Source of the DNA: Shewanella sediminis HAW-EB3
Lineage (GTDB): Bacteria; Pseudomonadota; Gammaproteobacteria; Enterobacterales; Shewanellaceae
NCBI RefSeq assembly: GCF_000018025.1
Contig: NC_009831.1
Coordinates: 2,542,001 to 2,606,000, forward strand
Length of the DNA: 64,000 nt
Reading direction: 5' to 3'
Of this stretch, positions 18,368-27,610 are shown piece by piece (position 1 is the stretch's first letter; each line of letters starts with the position of its first letter). A program made the position numbers and the translations under genes. The notes under the pieces were generated by a model. It was given only the letters and a program-made list of their open reading frames with translations, was not told the origin of the DNA and made no database searches.

Positions 18368-19978
18368 TTAGGAGACTTTTCTCGCTTCCATCTCTTGCTG
18401 GCTTGCCATGTACTCGTTGAACGTACCTTGGAAGTTAACCAACCGCTTATCTTTTACGTCGATAATTCGCGTGGCCAGCGATGATACAAACTCACGGTCG
18501 TGGCTAACGAAGATAAGTGTACCTTGGTAGGTCTTTAGTGCGTTGTTTAACGCTTCAATCGCTTCCATGTCCATATGGTTGGTTGGCTCATCCATAATGA
18601 GCACGTTGATGTCCATCATCATTAACTTGCCGAATAACAGGCGGTTTTTCTCACCACCCGAGCAGTTTTTGACTTTCTTGTTGGCATCATCTTCTGTGAA
18701 CAAGAGGCGGCCTAACATGCCACGGACCATTAAGTCGTTGTGCTTAGGTGTGCGCCACAGGGACATCCAGTCGAATAGGTTTAGGTCGTTATCAAAATCT
18801 TTGCTGCTGTCTTGTGGGCAATAGCCGATAGACGCATTTTCAGACCACTTGACCACACCTTGGTTGTTTTGTAATTCATTCACTAAACAACGCAGGAAAG
18901 TCGATTTGCCGACACCGTTCTCACCGATAACAGCAAGTTTTGCACCAGCCTCGAGAATAAGCTCGCCGCCTTCGAATAAGATCTCATCGTCAAAACCGTG
19001 ACCCAGATTTTCCAATACCAGCGCTTGGCGATGTAACTTCTTACCATCGTCGAATCTAAGAGATGGCGTCATACGGCTAGACGACTTAACCTCATCGAGT
19101 GAGATTTTTTCGAGCTTCTTAGCACGAGAACTGGCTTGTTTCGCTTTAGATGCGTTGGCACCGAAGCGGTTAACGAAGTCTTGTAGCTCGTTCATCTCGG
19201 CGCTCTTCTTAGCGTTACCGGCGAGTAACTGCTCTTGAATTAAGGCTGCGGCTTCCATGAAGTACTCATAGTTACCCGGATAGATGCGTAGCTCACCGTA
19301 ATCAATATCTGCCATATGCGTACAAACAGTGTTTAAAAAGTGTCTGTCGTGAGAGATGATGATCATGGTGCACTTACGTTTGTTTAGCTGACCGGCCAAC
19401 CAGTTAATGGTGTGAATATCCAGGTTGTTGGTAGGCTCATCGAGCAGCAATATATCAGGGTTTGAGAATAATGCCTGTGCCAATAACACACGTAGCTTCC
19501 AACCCGGTGCGACTTGGCTCATTAGGCCAAAGTGAAACTCTTCTTCGATACCGGCTTCGAGTAAAATTTCACCCGCACGGCTTTCAGCGCTGTAACCGTC
19601 CATTTCGGCAAATTCGCTTTCGAGCTCACCTACCTTCATGCCATCTTCTTCGCTCATCTCTGGTAGCGAGTAGATCCGCTCACGTTCCTGCTTTACTTCC
19701 CACAGTTTAGCGTCGCCCTGAATGACGGCGTCAATCACGCTGAACTCTTCAAAGGCAAACTGATCCTGGCTTAGTGTGCCGACCTTTTGGCCTGGTGTGA
19801 TTGAGACATTACCAGAGGTAGGCGCAAGCTCACCACTGAGGATCTTCATAAACGTGGATTTACCACAACCATTTGCGCCAATTAAACCGTAGCGGTTGCC
19901 ATTACCAAATTTAGCGGAAATGTTTTCAAACAGAGGCTCCGGGCCGAACTGCATCGTGATGTTTGCGGTAGAAATCAA
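18368..19978 (-). CDS. ybiT: ABC-F family ATPase YbiT
   Basis: ABC-F proteins are cytoplasmic twin-ATPase translation factors without membrane domains. This one matches YbiT closely along its length: Walker A motifs GANGCGKST and GENGVGKST, signature LSQ-type and CSGGEKNR motifs, and DEPTNNLD / DEPTNHMD Walker B motifs. The interdomain linker contains the basic [15 protein letters not shown] helix. The longest frame begins at 20029, but the family starts right before [10 protein letters not shown]. There a TTG at 19978 has AGGA seven bases upstream, so I assign TTG as the start (536 residues). It is convergent with the prp operon. Confidence 0.93.
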   Translation of the reverse strand: MISTANITMQFGPEPLFENISAKFGNGNRYGLIGANGCGKSTFMKILSGELAPTSGNVSITPGQKVGTLSQDQFAFEEFSVIDAVIQGDAKLWEVKQERERIYSLPEMSEEDGMKVGELESEFAEMDGYSAESRAGEILLEAGIEEEFHFGLMSQVAPGWKLRVLLAQALFSNPDILLLDEPTNNLDIHTINWLAGQLNKRKCTMIIISHDRHFLNTVCTHMADIDYGELRIYPGNYEYFMEAAALIQEQLLAGNAKKSAEMNELQDFVNRFGANASKAKQASSRAKKLEKISLDEVKSSSRMTPSLRFDDGKKLHRQALVLENLGHGFDDEILFEGGELILEAGAKLAVIGENGVGKSTFLRCLVNELQNNQGVVKWSENASIGYCPQDSSKDFDNDLNLFDWMSLWRTPKHNDLMVRGMLGRLLFTEDDANKKVKNCSGGEKNRLLFGKLMMMDINVLIMDEPTNHMDMEAIEALNNALKTYQGTLIFVSHDREFVSSLATRIIDVKDKRLVNFQGTFNEYMASQQEMEARKVS

Positions 19979-20299
19979 TGGAATATCCTGAAAAGTTAAG
20001 TGTTTGGAACTTAGCAAAAATAAAGCCAACCCAAATAGGAGGTGCGTTTGCGTGGGTAAAACAGCCGCGGATTATACAGACATAGCCGCTCATATGTCGA
20101 GTAATGACAGCATTTAAACGCAGTTATCTGGTAGGAAGATAATAATAACGGGGTGTATTTTCAATTTTGAGTGGGTGAATCGCAGGATTTATTGTTATTA
20201 TAGCCCCATTGAACAGGCCACTTAATTTGGGTGGTCCAGTTATTCACTCGGTGAATGCTGATATTTTTATAGACATTACCTGCGGTATTTGGACATCTC
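19979..20299. other. Divergent promoter region between ybiT and the VF530-type gene
   Basis: This 321-base spacer lies between divergent genes and should carry both promoters. No additional gene or clear structure was seen. Confidence 0.4.
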
Positions 20300-20800
20300 A
20301 TGATAGAACAGCAACAAAACAACCCATTACATGGCCTAAGTCTTGAGACCATGCTCACTGAGTTAGTCGATTTTTATGATTGGAAGATTTTAGACGCGGC
20401 ATTGCGTTTAGCGTGTTTCAAGACCAATCCGAATATGCCTGCCTGTCTTAAGTTTTTGAAAAAGACCGAGTGGGCGAGGGAGCGTGTAGAAGCTTTCTAC
20501 CTATATCGTTTTAAGCGTATGCCTAAAGGCAGTGCGGCTCAGTTTGAGCTTAAGCCGCGTGAACGTGGTTTTGAAGACGGTATTGTGCCGCGCAAACCTC
20601 AAGAGTTAACGGTTGAACTTATTGCAGATATGCGTGCTAAGGCAACCGCTGATTATGAAGCGATGAAACAAAATAAGGGCAGTCGACCACGTTACGGTAG
20701 CGATAAGCCAAGAGCCCAAGATTCTTACGCTCAGAATCGTAGCTCAAGTCATAATAAACCTGCACCGTCGCAAGATCCAAAAAACCCTTGGGGTAAGTAG
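20300..20800 (+). CDS. VF530 (DUF2132) family protein with basic tail
   Basis: The first 70 residues (NPLHGLSLETMLTELVDFYD, then ALRLACFKTNPNMPACLKFL) match the VF530/DUF2132 family of small helical proteins proposed to bind DNA. The rest of this 166-residue product is a charged, low-complexity tail rich in Lys, Arg, Ser and Asn, ending SQDPKNPWGK, longer than the minimal family domain. A strong terminator follows 44 bases later. Molecular function is not established. Confidence 0.85.
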   Translation: MIEQQQNNPLHGLSLETMLTELVDFYDWKILDAALRLACFKTNPNMPACLKFLKKTEWARERVEAFYLYRFKRMPKGSAAQFELKPRERGFEDGIVPRKPQELTVELIADMRAKATADYEAMKQNKGSRPRYGSDKPRAQDSYAQNRSSSHNKPAPSQDPKNPWGK

Positions 20801-20843
20801 GCTTAAGCATCAATAGAGAAATATCTATAGAGCAGTACAGTAG

Positions 20844-20886
20844 GGCGCCGTTTTTATCTTAATTGAGATAAAAGCGGCGCTTTTTT
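20844..20886 (+). terminator. Rho-independent terminator after VF530-type gene
   Basis: GCGCCG-TTTTTATCTT and AGATAAAAG-CGGCGC form a long stem around AATTG, followed by six T. Confidence 0.88.
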
Positions 20887-20951
20887 ATTGGAAGAAAGAG
20901 TTGGAAAGAAAGAGTTGGTAGCCCTTCAATTAACTTAGTAAAATTCAGGCA

Positions 20952-20973
20952 TAAAAAAACCAACTTTTGCTGG
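20952..20973 (-). terminator. Distal terminator of the tRNA array
   Basis: On the minus strand CCAGC-AAAA-GTTGG (one G-U pair) is followed by seven T. It lies 25 bases beyond the last fMet-like relic. It is nearly identical to the terminator at 21278-21299, including the downstream bases AAATTCAGGCAT, so the pair arose by duplication. Confidence 0.75.
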
Positions 20974-20997
20974 ATTGATCTTCTCTAAAAAGAAAAG

Positions 20998-21102
20998 TGG
21001 TTGCGGGAGCTGGATTACTTTTTATAAGGGCTGGGCAACGACCTTCGCCTTGTTCTTATTAAGAGTTGAGCCCGACGAGCTACCATACTGCTCCATCCCG
21101 CG
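20998..21102 (-). pseudogene. tRNA-fMet-like relic 1 with loop insertions
   Basis: The 5' half (acceptor, D arm, start of anticodon arm) is identical to the intact fMet genes here and the 3' CCA is kept. However, the anticodon loop is replaced by about 20 extra bases containing CTCTTAATAAGAA, and the T loop by a stretch containing CCTTATAA. Its 105-nt length cannot fold as a normal tRNA. Unlike the other three relics, its D arm is unaltered, making it a structural intermediate. It lies beyond the proximal terminator. Confidence 0.85.
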
Positions 21103-21150
21103 TCCGTATACTGCTTTTAATAATAGATTTTATATTCTTCTATAAAGAAA

Positions 21151-21249
21151 TGGTACAACCGAGTGGATTACTATTTCAGAGAAGAATACCGACCCCTACC
21201 GCCGCCGTTTTAAAGAGAGGTAGTGCTTTAACCAAGCTTGCCGAGGTTA
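21151..21249 (-). pseudogene. tRNA-Val-like relic with loop insertions
   Basis: The 3' part (CCACTCGGTTGTACCA) and the GGTTAAAGCACTACC and GGTAGGGGTCGGT segments match the intact Val genes. The anticodon loop TTGACAT is replaced by a longer stretch (CTCTTTAAAACGGCGG). The T loop is expanded by about 18 bases, and the 5' acceptor half is diverged. It is the only Val-type relic and is located after the proximal terminator. Confidence 0.75.
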
Positions 21250-21277
21250 TCTGTTTCATTTTGGTAAAATTCAGGCA

Positions 21278-21299
21278 TAAAAAAACCAACTTTCGTTGG
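21278..21299 (-). terminator. Proximal terminator of the tRNA array
   Basis: On the minus strand CCAAC-GAAA-GTTGG is followed by seven T, 32 bases downstream of the last intact tRNA-Val gene. Confidence 0.9.
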
Positions 21300-21330
21300 C
21301 CTGTGATCTCTGCTCGCGATAAAGAAGAGA

Positions 21331-21407
21331 TGGTACAACCGAGTGGATTCGAACCACCGACCCCTACCATGTCAAGGTAGTGCTCTAACCAACTGAGCTA
21401 CGGTTGT
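21331..21407 (-). tRNA. tRNA-Val(GAC), copy 1
   Basis: This 77-nt cloverleaf has acceptor ACAACCG/CGGTTGT, anticodon stem CTACC/GGTAG with loop TTGACAT (anticodon GAC), T arm with GGTTCGAATCC, and encoded CCA. It begins two bases after the preceding fMet gene. Confidence 0.97.
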
Positions 21408-21409
21408 AT

Positions 21410-21486
<77 letters not shown>

Positions 21487-21531
21487 TCCGATAAACGCTG
21501 CAAATTGTTTTGATTCTATTTACTAAAGAAT

Positions 21532-21635
21532 TGGTTGCGGAAGCTGGATTACCTTTATAAGGGCAGGGCAACGACCTTCGCCTTGTTCTTATTAAGAGTT
21601 GAGTCCGAGTAGCTTTTATACTGCTCCATCCCGCG
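21532..21635 (-). pseudogene. tRNA-fMet-like relic 2 with loop insertions
   Basis: This 104-nt copy keeps the acceptor sequence and CCA. The D arm is altered (TATAAAAGCTACTCGGACTCAA), the anticodon loop carries the CTCTTAATAAGAACAAGG insertion, and the T loop holds CCTTATAAAGG, an 11-base palindrome. Confidence 0.88.
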
Positions 21636-21680
21636 TCCGTGTTTATTTAATAGTTGTTTTTATTCTTCTATAAAAAGAAT

Positions 21681-21757
21681 TGGTACAACCGAGTGGATTC
21701 GAACCACCGACCCCTACCATGTCAAGGTAGTGCTCTAACCAACTGAGCTACGGTTGT
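21681..21757 (-). tRNA. tRNA-Val(GAC), copy 2
   Basis: The gene is identical to copy 1 and has encoded CCA. It follows fMet-like relic 3 with the same 2-nt spacer seen in the intact fMet-Val pair. Confidence 0.97.
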
Positions 21758-21759
21758 AT

Positions 21760-21863
21760 TGTTTGCGGAAGCTGGATTACCTTTATAAGGGCAGGGCAAC
21801 GACCTTCGCCTTGTTCTTATTAAGAGTTGAGTCCGAGTAGCTTTTATACTGCTCCATTCCGCG
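21760..21863 (-). pseudogene. tRNA-fMet-like relic 3 with loop insertions
   Basis: This 104-nt relic shares the altered D arm and both insertions. The acceptor reads CGCGGAAT against TTCCGC, so G6-C67 has become A6-T67, which keeps the pair. The 3' end is ACA instead of CCA. It occupies the exact place of fMet in an fMet-Val pair. Confidence 0.87.
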
Positions 21864-21901
21864 ACATTATAATTGATATTTTGATTCTTCAATAAAAGAA
21901 T

Positions 21902-21978
<77 letters not shown>

Positions 21979-22023
21979 TCCGATGAACGCTGTAAATTAT
22001 TTTGATTCTATTTACTAAAGAAT

Positions 22024-22100
<77 letters not shown>

Positions 22101-22149
22101 TCCGTATACTGCTTTTAATAATAGATTTTTTATTCTTCTATAAAAGAAT

Positions 22150-22226
22150 TGGTACAACCGAGTGGATTCGAACCACCGACCCCTACCATGTCAAGGTAGT
22201 GCTCTAACCAACTGAGCTACGGTTGT
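22150..22226 (-). tRNA. tRNA-Val(GAC), copy 3
   Basis: The gene is identical to the other two Val copies. It follows fMet-like relic 4 by two bases. Confidence 0.97.
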
Positions 22227-22228
22227 AT

Positions 22229-22333
22229 TGGTTGCGGAAGCCGGATTACTTTTTATAAGGGCAGGGCAACGACCTTCGCCTTGTTCTTATAAAGAGTTGA
22301 GTCCGAGTAGCTTTCGTACTGTTCCATCCCGCG
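22229..22333 (-). pseudogene. tRNA-fMet-like relic 4 with loop insertions, first in the array
   Basis: This 105-nt copy, nearest to the promoter, carries the altered D arm, the anticodon-loop insertion (CTCTTTATAAGAAC) and the T-loop insertion, with CCA kept. Because it is promoter-proximal it must be transcribed with the intact tRNAs. Confidence 0.87.
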
Positions 22334-22414
22334 TCCGTATAACGCAATAACATTTTTATTCAGTTATCAAGAATTCTTAACTGTCCGTTTGGCTATTGCC
22401 TTGGAACGAGCGCT

Positions 22415-22442
22415 ATATTACGGGATACTGCTTTGGTTGCAA
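22415..22442 (-). promoter_or_regulatory. Promoter of the tRNA array
   Basis: On the minus strand TTGCAA (-35, 22437-22442) and TAATAT (-10, 22415-22420) are separated by 16 bp. A GC-rich discriminator (AGCGCTCG) follows, typical of stringently controlled stable-RNA promoters. It lies 82 bases before the first array element. Confidence 0.8.
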
Positions 22443-22556
22443 GTAAAAAAACAATTTTTCTGATTAAGTGTAGATTTGCTGTGCAACTTGCTCTTTTATA
22501 CGACATATACGAGGAGGAACCCGCGGATTCCTCCTTTGAAAAGCATGATTATCGAC

Positions 22557-23933
22557 TCACTTATGGCCTGTATCCATGATGACTTGCTTTAAATCCCCCG
22601 TTTTTTGGATATGACGTAATCTCCACGCAAATAGAATTGCCGCACTGGTTAAACCTGCAATTAACCCAATCCAAAAGCCGTGCGCTCCCATATGCGGTAC
22701 AATCAAATCCGTTCTGGCAAGTATATAACCAAGCACCATGCCAATAGCCCAATATGAAACGAGGGTAATATAAAGAGCACTACGCGTGTCTTTATAGCCT
22801 CGTAGTGCACCTGCAGCGACAACCTGCACCGAATCTGACAGCTGATAAAGTGCGGCTAAAAACATCAGGCTGCCAGCTAAAGCCACCACCTCAGGATTAT
22901 CATTATACAGATATGCAATTTCAGTTCTGAACAAGACCGTAATGATTGCCGTAATAATTGCCAGTGTAAATGAGAGGCTGAGTCCAACTTTCGTTATGAG
23001 CTTAGATATATGAGCCTTATCTTGACCCAGGTAATAACCGACACGAATAGATACTGCGATACCAATAGATAGCGGTAACATGAATACAATTGACGAGAAA
23101 TTAAGTGCAATTTGATGTCCTGCGACAACATTGGCGCCCAGAGGTGCCAGTAACAACGCGATAACTGCAAACAGGCTTACCTCGAAAAATAGTGCCATCG
23201 CAATTGGAAACCCATGCTTGGTCATATCCCACATCGTTTTCCAATCTGGTTTGTGGAAAGATTTGAACGGTGCCAGTTCAGCAAACTTTTTATGTAGTTG
23301 CATATAAATAATCATGGCAATGAACATTGCCCAAAAAACCAAAGCGGTAGCGATACCGCAACCCGCACCACCCATTGCAGGTATCCCAAAGTGTCCATAG
23401 ATAAAGATATAGTTAGCGGGAATATTCACAGCCAATCCAACAAACCCGATAACCATAGTCGGTAAAGTATAAGAGATCCCTTCACTACAGCCTCGAAGCA
23501 CCTGATAAAGCACGAAGGCGGGCACCCCCCAAGCGAACCCATTAAGGTAACCGATACTCAATCTGGCGAGTTCTGGTTCTAATTCCATCATGGTAAAAAT
23601 ATTTTGTGCAAAAGTGAGAAACACGATCACACCTATACTGCCTATTATGGCAATATATCCAGCTTGATGAGCGAGTGGTTGAATCGCTTTCTGGTTATTT
23701 GCGCCATGTTGGTGAGCAAAAACCGGCGTAAATGCCATCAACAGGCCTTGTACAAATAGTAGTGCTGGAAGCCACAGACTGGTTCCGACGGCAACGGCCG
23801 CCATATCCACTGCACTAACTCGACCAGCCATTACTGTGTCAATGAAGCCCATCATGGTCTGTGTGACTTGGGCGATAAGAACAGGTAGTGCAAGTTGCAC
23901 TAAACGTTTGGCTTGAAAGCCGAATTGATTCAT
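22557..23933 (-). CDS. MATE-family multidrug efflux protein (NorM-like)
   Basis: This 458-residue inner-membrane protein has twelve hydrophobic segments in two similar halves, as in Na+- or H+-coupled MATE exporters. The N-terminal LALPVLIAQVTQTMMGFIDT and MAGRVSAVDMAAVAVG motifs match the family. The mid-protein GCSEGISYTLPTM and the second-half GALRGYKDTRSALYIT repeats are also characteristic. It is divergent from ribE. Substrates cannot be inferred. Confidence 0.93.
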   Translation of the reverse strand: MNQFGFQAKRLVQLALPVLIAQVTQTMMGFIDTVMAGRVSAVDMAAVAVGTSLWLPALLFVQGLLMAFTPVFAHQHGANNQKAIQPLAHQAGYIAIIGSIGVIVFLTFAQNIFTMMELEPELARLSIGYLNGFAWGVPAFVLYQVLRGCSEGISYTLPTMVIGFVGLAVNIPANYIFIYGHFGIPAMGGAGCGIATALVFWAMFIAMIIYMQLHKKFAELAPFKSFHKPDWKTMWDMTKHGFPIAMALFFEVSLFAVIALLLAPLGANVVAGHQIALNFSSIVFMLPLSIGIAVSIRVGYYLGQDKAHISKLITKVGLSLSFTLAIITAIITVLFRTEIAYLYNDNPEVVALAGSLMFLAALYQLSDSVQVVAAGALRGYKDTRSALYITLVSYWAIGMVLGYILARTDLIVPHMGAHGFWIGLIAGLTSAAILFAWRLRHIQKTGDLKQVIMDTGHK

Positions 23934-23965
23934 GAAAACTGCCTTTAATGCAAATGAGAGAAATT

Positions 23966-24580
23966 ATGTTTACAGGTATAGTTCAAGCCACGTGCGAAGT
24001 GGTTGCGATAAATAAGAAAGATGGCTTAAATACGCTTGAGATCGCTATGGAACCCGAGTTACGTGAGGGGCTCATAACAGGCGCGAGTGTTGCTAACAAC
24101 GGTGTCTGTTTAACGGTTACACGAATTGCAAATGATAGGGTGTTTTTCGACGTAATGGAAGAGACTTTGAGTGTGACCAACCTCTCAAATTTAACTCTTG
24201 GTTCTAAGGTGAATATAGAGCGCTCTTTAACTTTCGGCAGTGAAATTGGTGGTCATATTTTATCAGGCCATGTTCATACCCAGGCTCGTATACTCGAAGT
24301 GAGTAATACCAATAGCCATTTTGATATCAAACTGGGGGTTGACCCCAAATGGATGAACTACATTCTCTATAAAGGATTCGTCGGCGTTAATGGTTGCAGT
24401 TTAACTGTTGGTGAAGTAACCGATAGCAGTTTCATGTTGCATCTAATTCCAGAGACATTAAAACTGACGAACCTCGATGATTCGAAGGTAGGGGGATGTC
24501 TGAATATTGAAATAGATAGTCAAACTCAGGCAATTGTCGATACTGTCGAGCGTGTACTGGCCAAACGCGCAGGTTCATAA
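23966..24580 (+). CDS. ribE: Riboflavin synthase alpha subunit
   Basis: This enzyme dismutates two 6,7-dimethyl-8-ribityllumazines to riboflavin. I start at ATG 23966 because the family begins MFTGIVQ and GAGAG precedes it; an upstream ATG at 23948 would add six residues. The 204-residue protein has the two lumazine-binding repeats, with NNGVCLTV (first half) and GVNGCSLTVGEV (second half), and SGHVHTQARI between. No FMN riboswitch-like region is visible in the short divergent spacer. Confidence 0.96.
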   Translation: MFTGIVQATCEVVAINKKDGLNTLEIAMEPELREGLITGASVANNGVCLTVTRIANDRVFFDVMEETLSVTNLSNLTLGSKVNIERSLTFGSEIGGHILSGHVHTQARILEVSNTNSHFDIKLGVDPKWMNYILYKGFVGVNGCSLTVGEVTDSSFMLHLIPETLKLTNLDDSKVGGCLNIEIDSQTQAIVDTVERVLAKRAGS

Positions 24581-24621
24581 TGCTAGTACTGTGACTGAGT
24601 CGTCACGAGGTGATGGGCAGC

Positions 24622-24822
24622 TTAATAGATCTGTTCATCGCCTGAGTCGATAAATAACTCAATCTTATGTCGTGCCTCATCGATATGGATCCTAAGGTGG
24701 ATGGGGTTACAACAAATCCTGCAGTCATCATAGTAATCTTGATCACCACTGGTACCATCGACATCTATATGTTGATGGTGTCCACAATGAGGACAACTAA
24801 TCGTTTGTGTGGCATACCTCAT
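24622..24822 (-). CDS. CPXCG-motif cysteine-rich protein
   Basis: This 66-residue protein carries CPHCG near the N-terminus and CRICC in the middle, four Cys suited to a zinc ribbon. It is acidic at the C-terminus (FIDSGDEQIY), as is usual for the CPXCG family. The ATG at 24822 has AGGAG seven bases upstream, which is preferred over the upstream GTG at 24840. Function is unknown. It is convergent with ribE. Confidence 0.85.
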   Translation of the reverse strand: MRYATQTISCPHCGHHQHIDVDGTSGDQDYYDDCRICCNPIHLRIHIDEARHKIELFIDSGDEQIY

Positions 24823-25638
24823 CTTTATACTCCTGCTCACTCATGGTTCCAAGTAAACATCGATATAAACCAATATCCTGGTAACTGAAGCAGAAAGATC
24901 TTTAACCTGTCTGGTTGTCTTCCTTTTGCTTTTAACTACACAGATAGATACAGCTATCTCAGGCTTGGTATTTATGCTTAGTCTGAAACAAGATTTCTTT
25001 ACCGTTAAGTATAGCCCATGGTGTTTGAAGCTTGTGCTCATCACGTTGAGATTTAACTGTCATACCCAAGGTTGTCTCTCTACCCGATACAGAAAGACTC
25101 AGGTAACCTTGAATATTGAAACAGTTAGATAGAATGACTATTTTACTGCGGTAAATCAGGTTGGTATTGAATTATTTTGATGGGTACACGGCCACTCATG
25201 CTTAAAGAAGTCGGTTGTTCGTCTTTGGATGTCACTTTTGCGGTGTTATCTGCAAAATAGGGGGAACCCAGATACCGACCTGAGGAGCTGTTTGAGCCTC
25301 TAATCGTTACTAGAAATAGCGATAATATCGAGCGGGCTTTGATTAGCCTCCTGAGTTATTTCCTTATCGAATAACAGTGCCCGTTGATTTCGCAACTCTC
25401 CTCTGTTTAAAGGTGCACTTAGACTAAAATAAGTGGGTGAAGGATTGATGACAATAACGTTTTAATGTGATGACACTAAAATTAAGCCTTAAATCCCATT
25501 GTTGACGACTGAATTGAGCTGTTTTGCTTGCGCAACAACGACTAAATCTCGTAGAATTACGCGCTTGTGCCTAAGGTGACTAAGACTCTTGTAATGGCTT
25601 ATCCCATTGGTACTTTTCTTTTATTATTTAATTAGCAA
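24823..25638. other. Long spacer upstream of thrS
   Basis: These 816 bases hold no gene I can support. Two overlapping short frames on opposite strands (around 24841-25132) lack ribosome-binding sites and family features. The right end must contain the thrS promoter; the thrS operator hairpin starts at 25639. Confidence 0.4.
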
Positions 25639-25659
25639 GTGGCCCTACGTGGGGGTCAC
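25639..25659 (+). promoter_or_regulatory. thrS operator hairpin mimicking the tRNA-Thr anticodon arm
   Basis: GTGGCCC (25639-25645) pairs with GGGTCAC (25653-25659, one G-U), leaving a 7-nt loop TACGTGG whose positions 3-5 are CGT. In a 7-nt anticodon loop those are the anticodon positions, and CGU is a tRNA-Thr anticodon. The CGT lies 29-31 bases before the thrS ATG, close to where the E. coli thrS operator presents its CGU mimic to ThrRS for translational autorepression. The structure is seen in the sequence; the regulation is inferred from E. coli. Confidence 0.78.
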
Positions 25660-25678
25660 CACTGGATAAGGAATTTTC

Positions 25679-27607
25679 ATGCCTGTTATTACACTTCCTG
25701 ATGGAAGCAAACGTGAGTTTGCTAACCCTGTTTCTACTTTAGATGTCGCTGCCGATATCGGTCCCGGTCTTGCTAAAGCATGTATCGCTGGTCGAGTTAA
25801 TGGTGAGCTTAAAGATGCTTGCGATATCATTGACACCGATTCAGAGCTTTCTATCATCACAGCAAAAGACGAAGAGGGTGTAGAGATCCTTCGTCACTCT
25901 TGCGCGCATCTACTCGGTCATGCATTCAAGCAACTATGGCCTGAAGCTAAGATGGCTATCGGTCCGGTTATCGATAATGGCTTTTACTATGATATCGATC
26001 TTGACCACAAGCTTACTCAGGAAGATATTGATGCGCTGCAAAAGCGCATGACCCAACTTGCAAAGACAAACTACAAAGTTGAAAAACGTGTAGGCAGTTG
26101 GCAAGTGGCCCGCGATACATTCGAAGCTCGCGGCGAAACATACAAGATGGAAGTCTTGGATGAAAACATCAGTAAAGACGACCAGCCAGCGTTATATCAT
26201 CATGAAGAGTATGTTGATATGTGCCGTGGCCCTCATGTACCAAACATGAAATTTTGTCAAAATTTTAAACTGATGAGTGTGGCCGGTGCATACTGGCGTG
26301 GTAACTCAGACAACAAGATGCTACAACGTGTTTATGGTACTGCCTGGGCAGACAAAAAAGCACTTAAAGTACACCTTAACCGTCTGGAAGAAGCGGCTAA
26401 GCGTGATCACCGTAAGATTGGTAAGCAGCTCGACCTTTATCATATGCAGGAAGAAGCGCCTGGAATGGTATTTTGGCATAACGATGGTTGGAGCTTGTTC
26501 TTAGAACTTGAAAAGTTTATTCGTCAAAAGTTAGGTCAATACACATACCAAGAAGTAAAAGGTCCGTTGATGATGGACCGTGTGCTTTGGGAACGTTCTG
26601 GTCACTGGGATAAGTACGCCGATGCCATGTTCACGACTAACTCAGAAAACCGTGAATATGCCATTAAGCCAATGAACTGTCCAGGTCATGTACAGATCTT
26701 TAATCAAGGGCTTAAGTCATACCGCGATCTACCATTGCGTATGGCCGAGTTTGGTTGTTGTCACCGTAATGAACCATCAGGTTCACTTCATGGTTTGATG
26801 CGCGTACGTGGCTTCACTCAAGATGATGCTCACGTCTTCTGTACTGAAGATCAAGTACAGCAAGAGGTTAGTGCTTGTATCAAGATGGTATATGACACCT
26901 ATGAGACATTTGGTTTCAAAGATATCGTCGTTAAACTATCGACTCGCCCAGAAAAGCGTATTGGCGACGATGATATGTGGGACAGATCAGAGGAAGCACT
27001 TAAGCAAGCATTGACAGCCAATGGTATTGCTTATGAGATCCTACCTGGTGAAGGGGCTTTCTACGGACCTAAGATTGAATTTACGCTACATGACTGTCTC
27101 GATCGTGCATGGCAGTGTGGTACGGTTCAGCTGGATTACGCTTTACCGGGCCGTCTTGGTGCAACTTATGTTGCCGAAGATAACAGCCGTCAAACGCCAG
27201 TTATGATCCACCGTGCAATTTTAGGTTCATTAGAGCGCTTCCTGGGTATTCTTATTGAAGAGTATGCGGGTAAATTTCCTACTTGGTTGGCCCCAATGCA
27301 AGTCGTAGTGATGAATATCACCGATAAACAGTCCGATTATGTCGATGAAGTGGTAAATATCTTCAAAGAAAGTGGAATTCGTGCATCTAAAGACTTGAGG
27401 AATGAGAAGATAGGCTTTAAAATACGCGAGCACACCTTAAGGCGTGTTCCTTATTTATTGGTCGTCGGTGATCAAGAAATGGATAATAAGGAAGTTGCGG
27501 TGCGAACCCGAGATGGTGTTGACTTAGGTAAGATGCGAATCGAAGATTTCGCCTCTAAGATCAATGAACAGATTTCGCTCCGTAGTCTCAATTTGTTGGA
27601 GGATTAG
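25679..27607 (+). CDS. thrS: Threonyl-tRNA synthetase
   Basis: This 642-residue enzyme has the usual order of domains: TGS domain (1-62), editing domain with [16 protein letters not shown] (about residues 73-88) and the [11 protein letters not shown] motif, class II catalytic core with [10 protein letters not shown] and [13 protein letters not shown], and the anticodon-binding domain from about 540. AAGGAA lies upstream of the ATG. The stop codon is three bases before the infC start, so the two are co-transcribed. Confidence 0.98.
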   Translation: MPVITLPDGSKREFANPVSTLDVAADIGPGLAKACIAGRVNGELKDACDIIDTDSELSIITAKDEEGVEILRHSCAHLLGHAFKQLWPEAKMAIGPVIDNGFYYDIDLDHKLTQEDIDALQKRMTQLAKTNYKVEKRVGSWQVARDTFEARGETYKMEVLDENISKDDQPALYHHEEYVDMCRGPHVPNMKFCQNFKLMSVAGAYWRGNSDNKMLQRVYGTAWADKKALKVHLNRLEEAAKRDHRKIGKQLDLYHMQEEAPGMVFWHNDGWSLFLELEKFIRQKLGQYTYQEVKGPLMMDRVLWERSGHWDKYADAMFTTNSENREYAIKPMNCPGHVQIFNQGLKSYRDLPLRMAEFGCCHRNEPSGSLHGLMRVRGFTQDDAHVFCTEDQVQQEVSACIKMVYDTYETFGFKDIVVKLSTRPEKRIGDDDMWDRSEEALKQALTANGIAYEILPGEGAFYGPKIEFTLHDCLDRAWQCGTVQLDYALPGRLGATYVAEDNSRQTPVMIHRAILGSLERFLGILIEEYAGKFPTWLAPMQVVVMNITDKQSDYVDEVVNIFKESGIRASKDLRNEKIGFKIREHTLRRVPYLLVVGDQEMDNKEVAVRTRDGVDLGKMRIEDFASKINEQISLRSLNLLED

Positions 27608-27610
27608 GTC

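Noticed and set aside
18368..20029. Upstream extension of YbiT to 20029
   Set aside because: The added residues are not family-like, and a TTG with AGGA at the right distance fits the known N-terminus.
24841..25132. Overlapping short frames on both strands upstream of thrS
   Set aside because: They lack ribosome-binding sites and protein-like composition; mutually exclusive frames suggest chance.
25180..25377. Possible gene remnant with an internal stop (frame starting MGTRPLMLKEVG)
   Set aside because: The frame is broken after 26 codons and resumes for 37 codons, but I recognise no family on either side of the stop.
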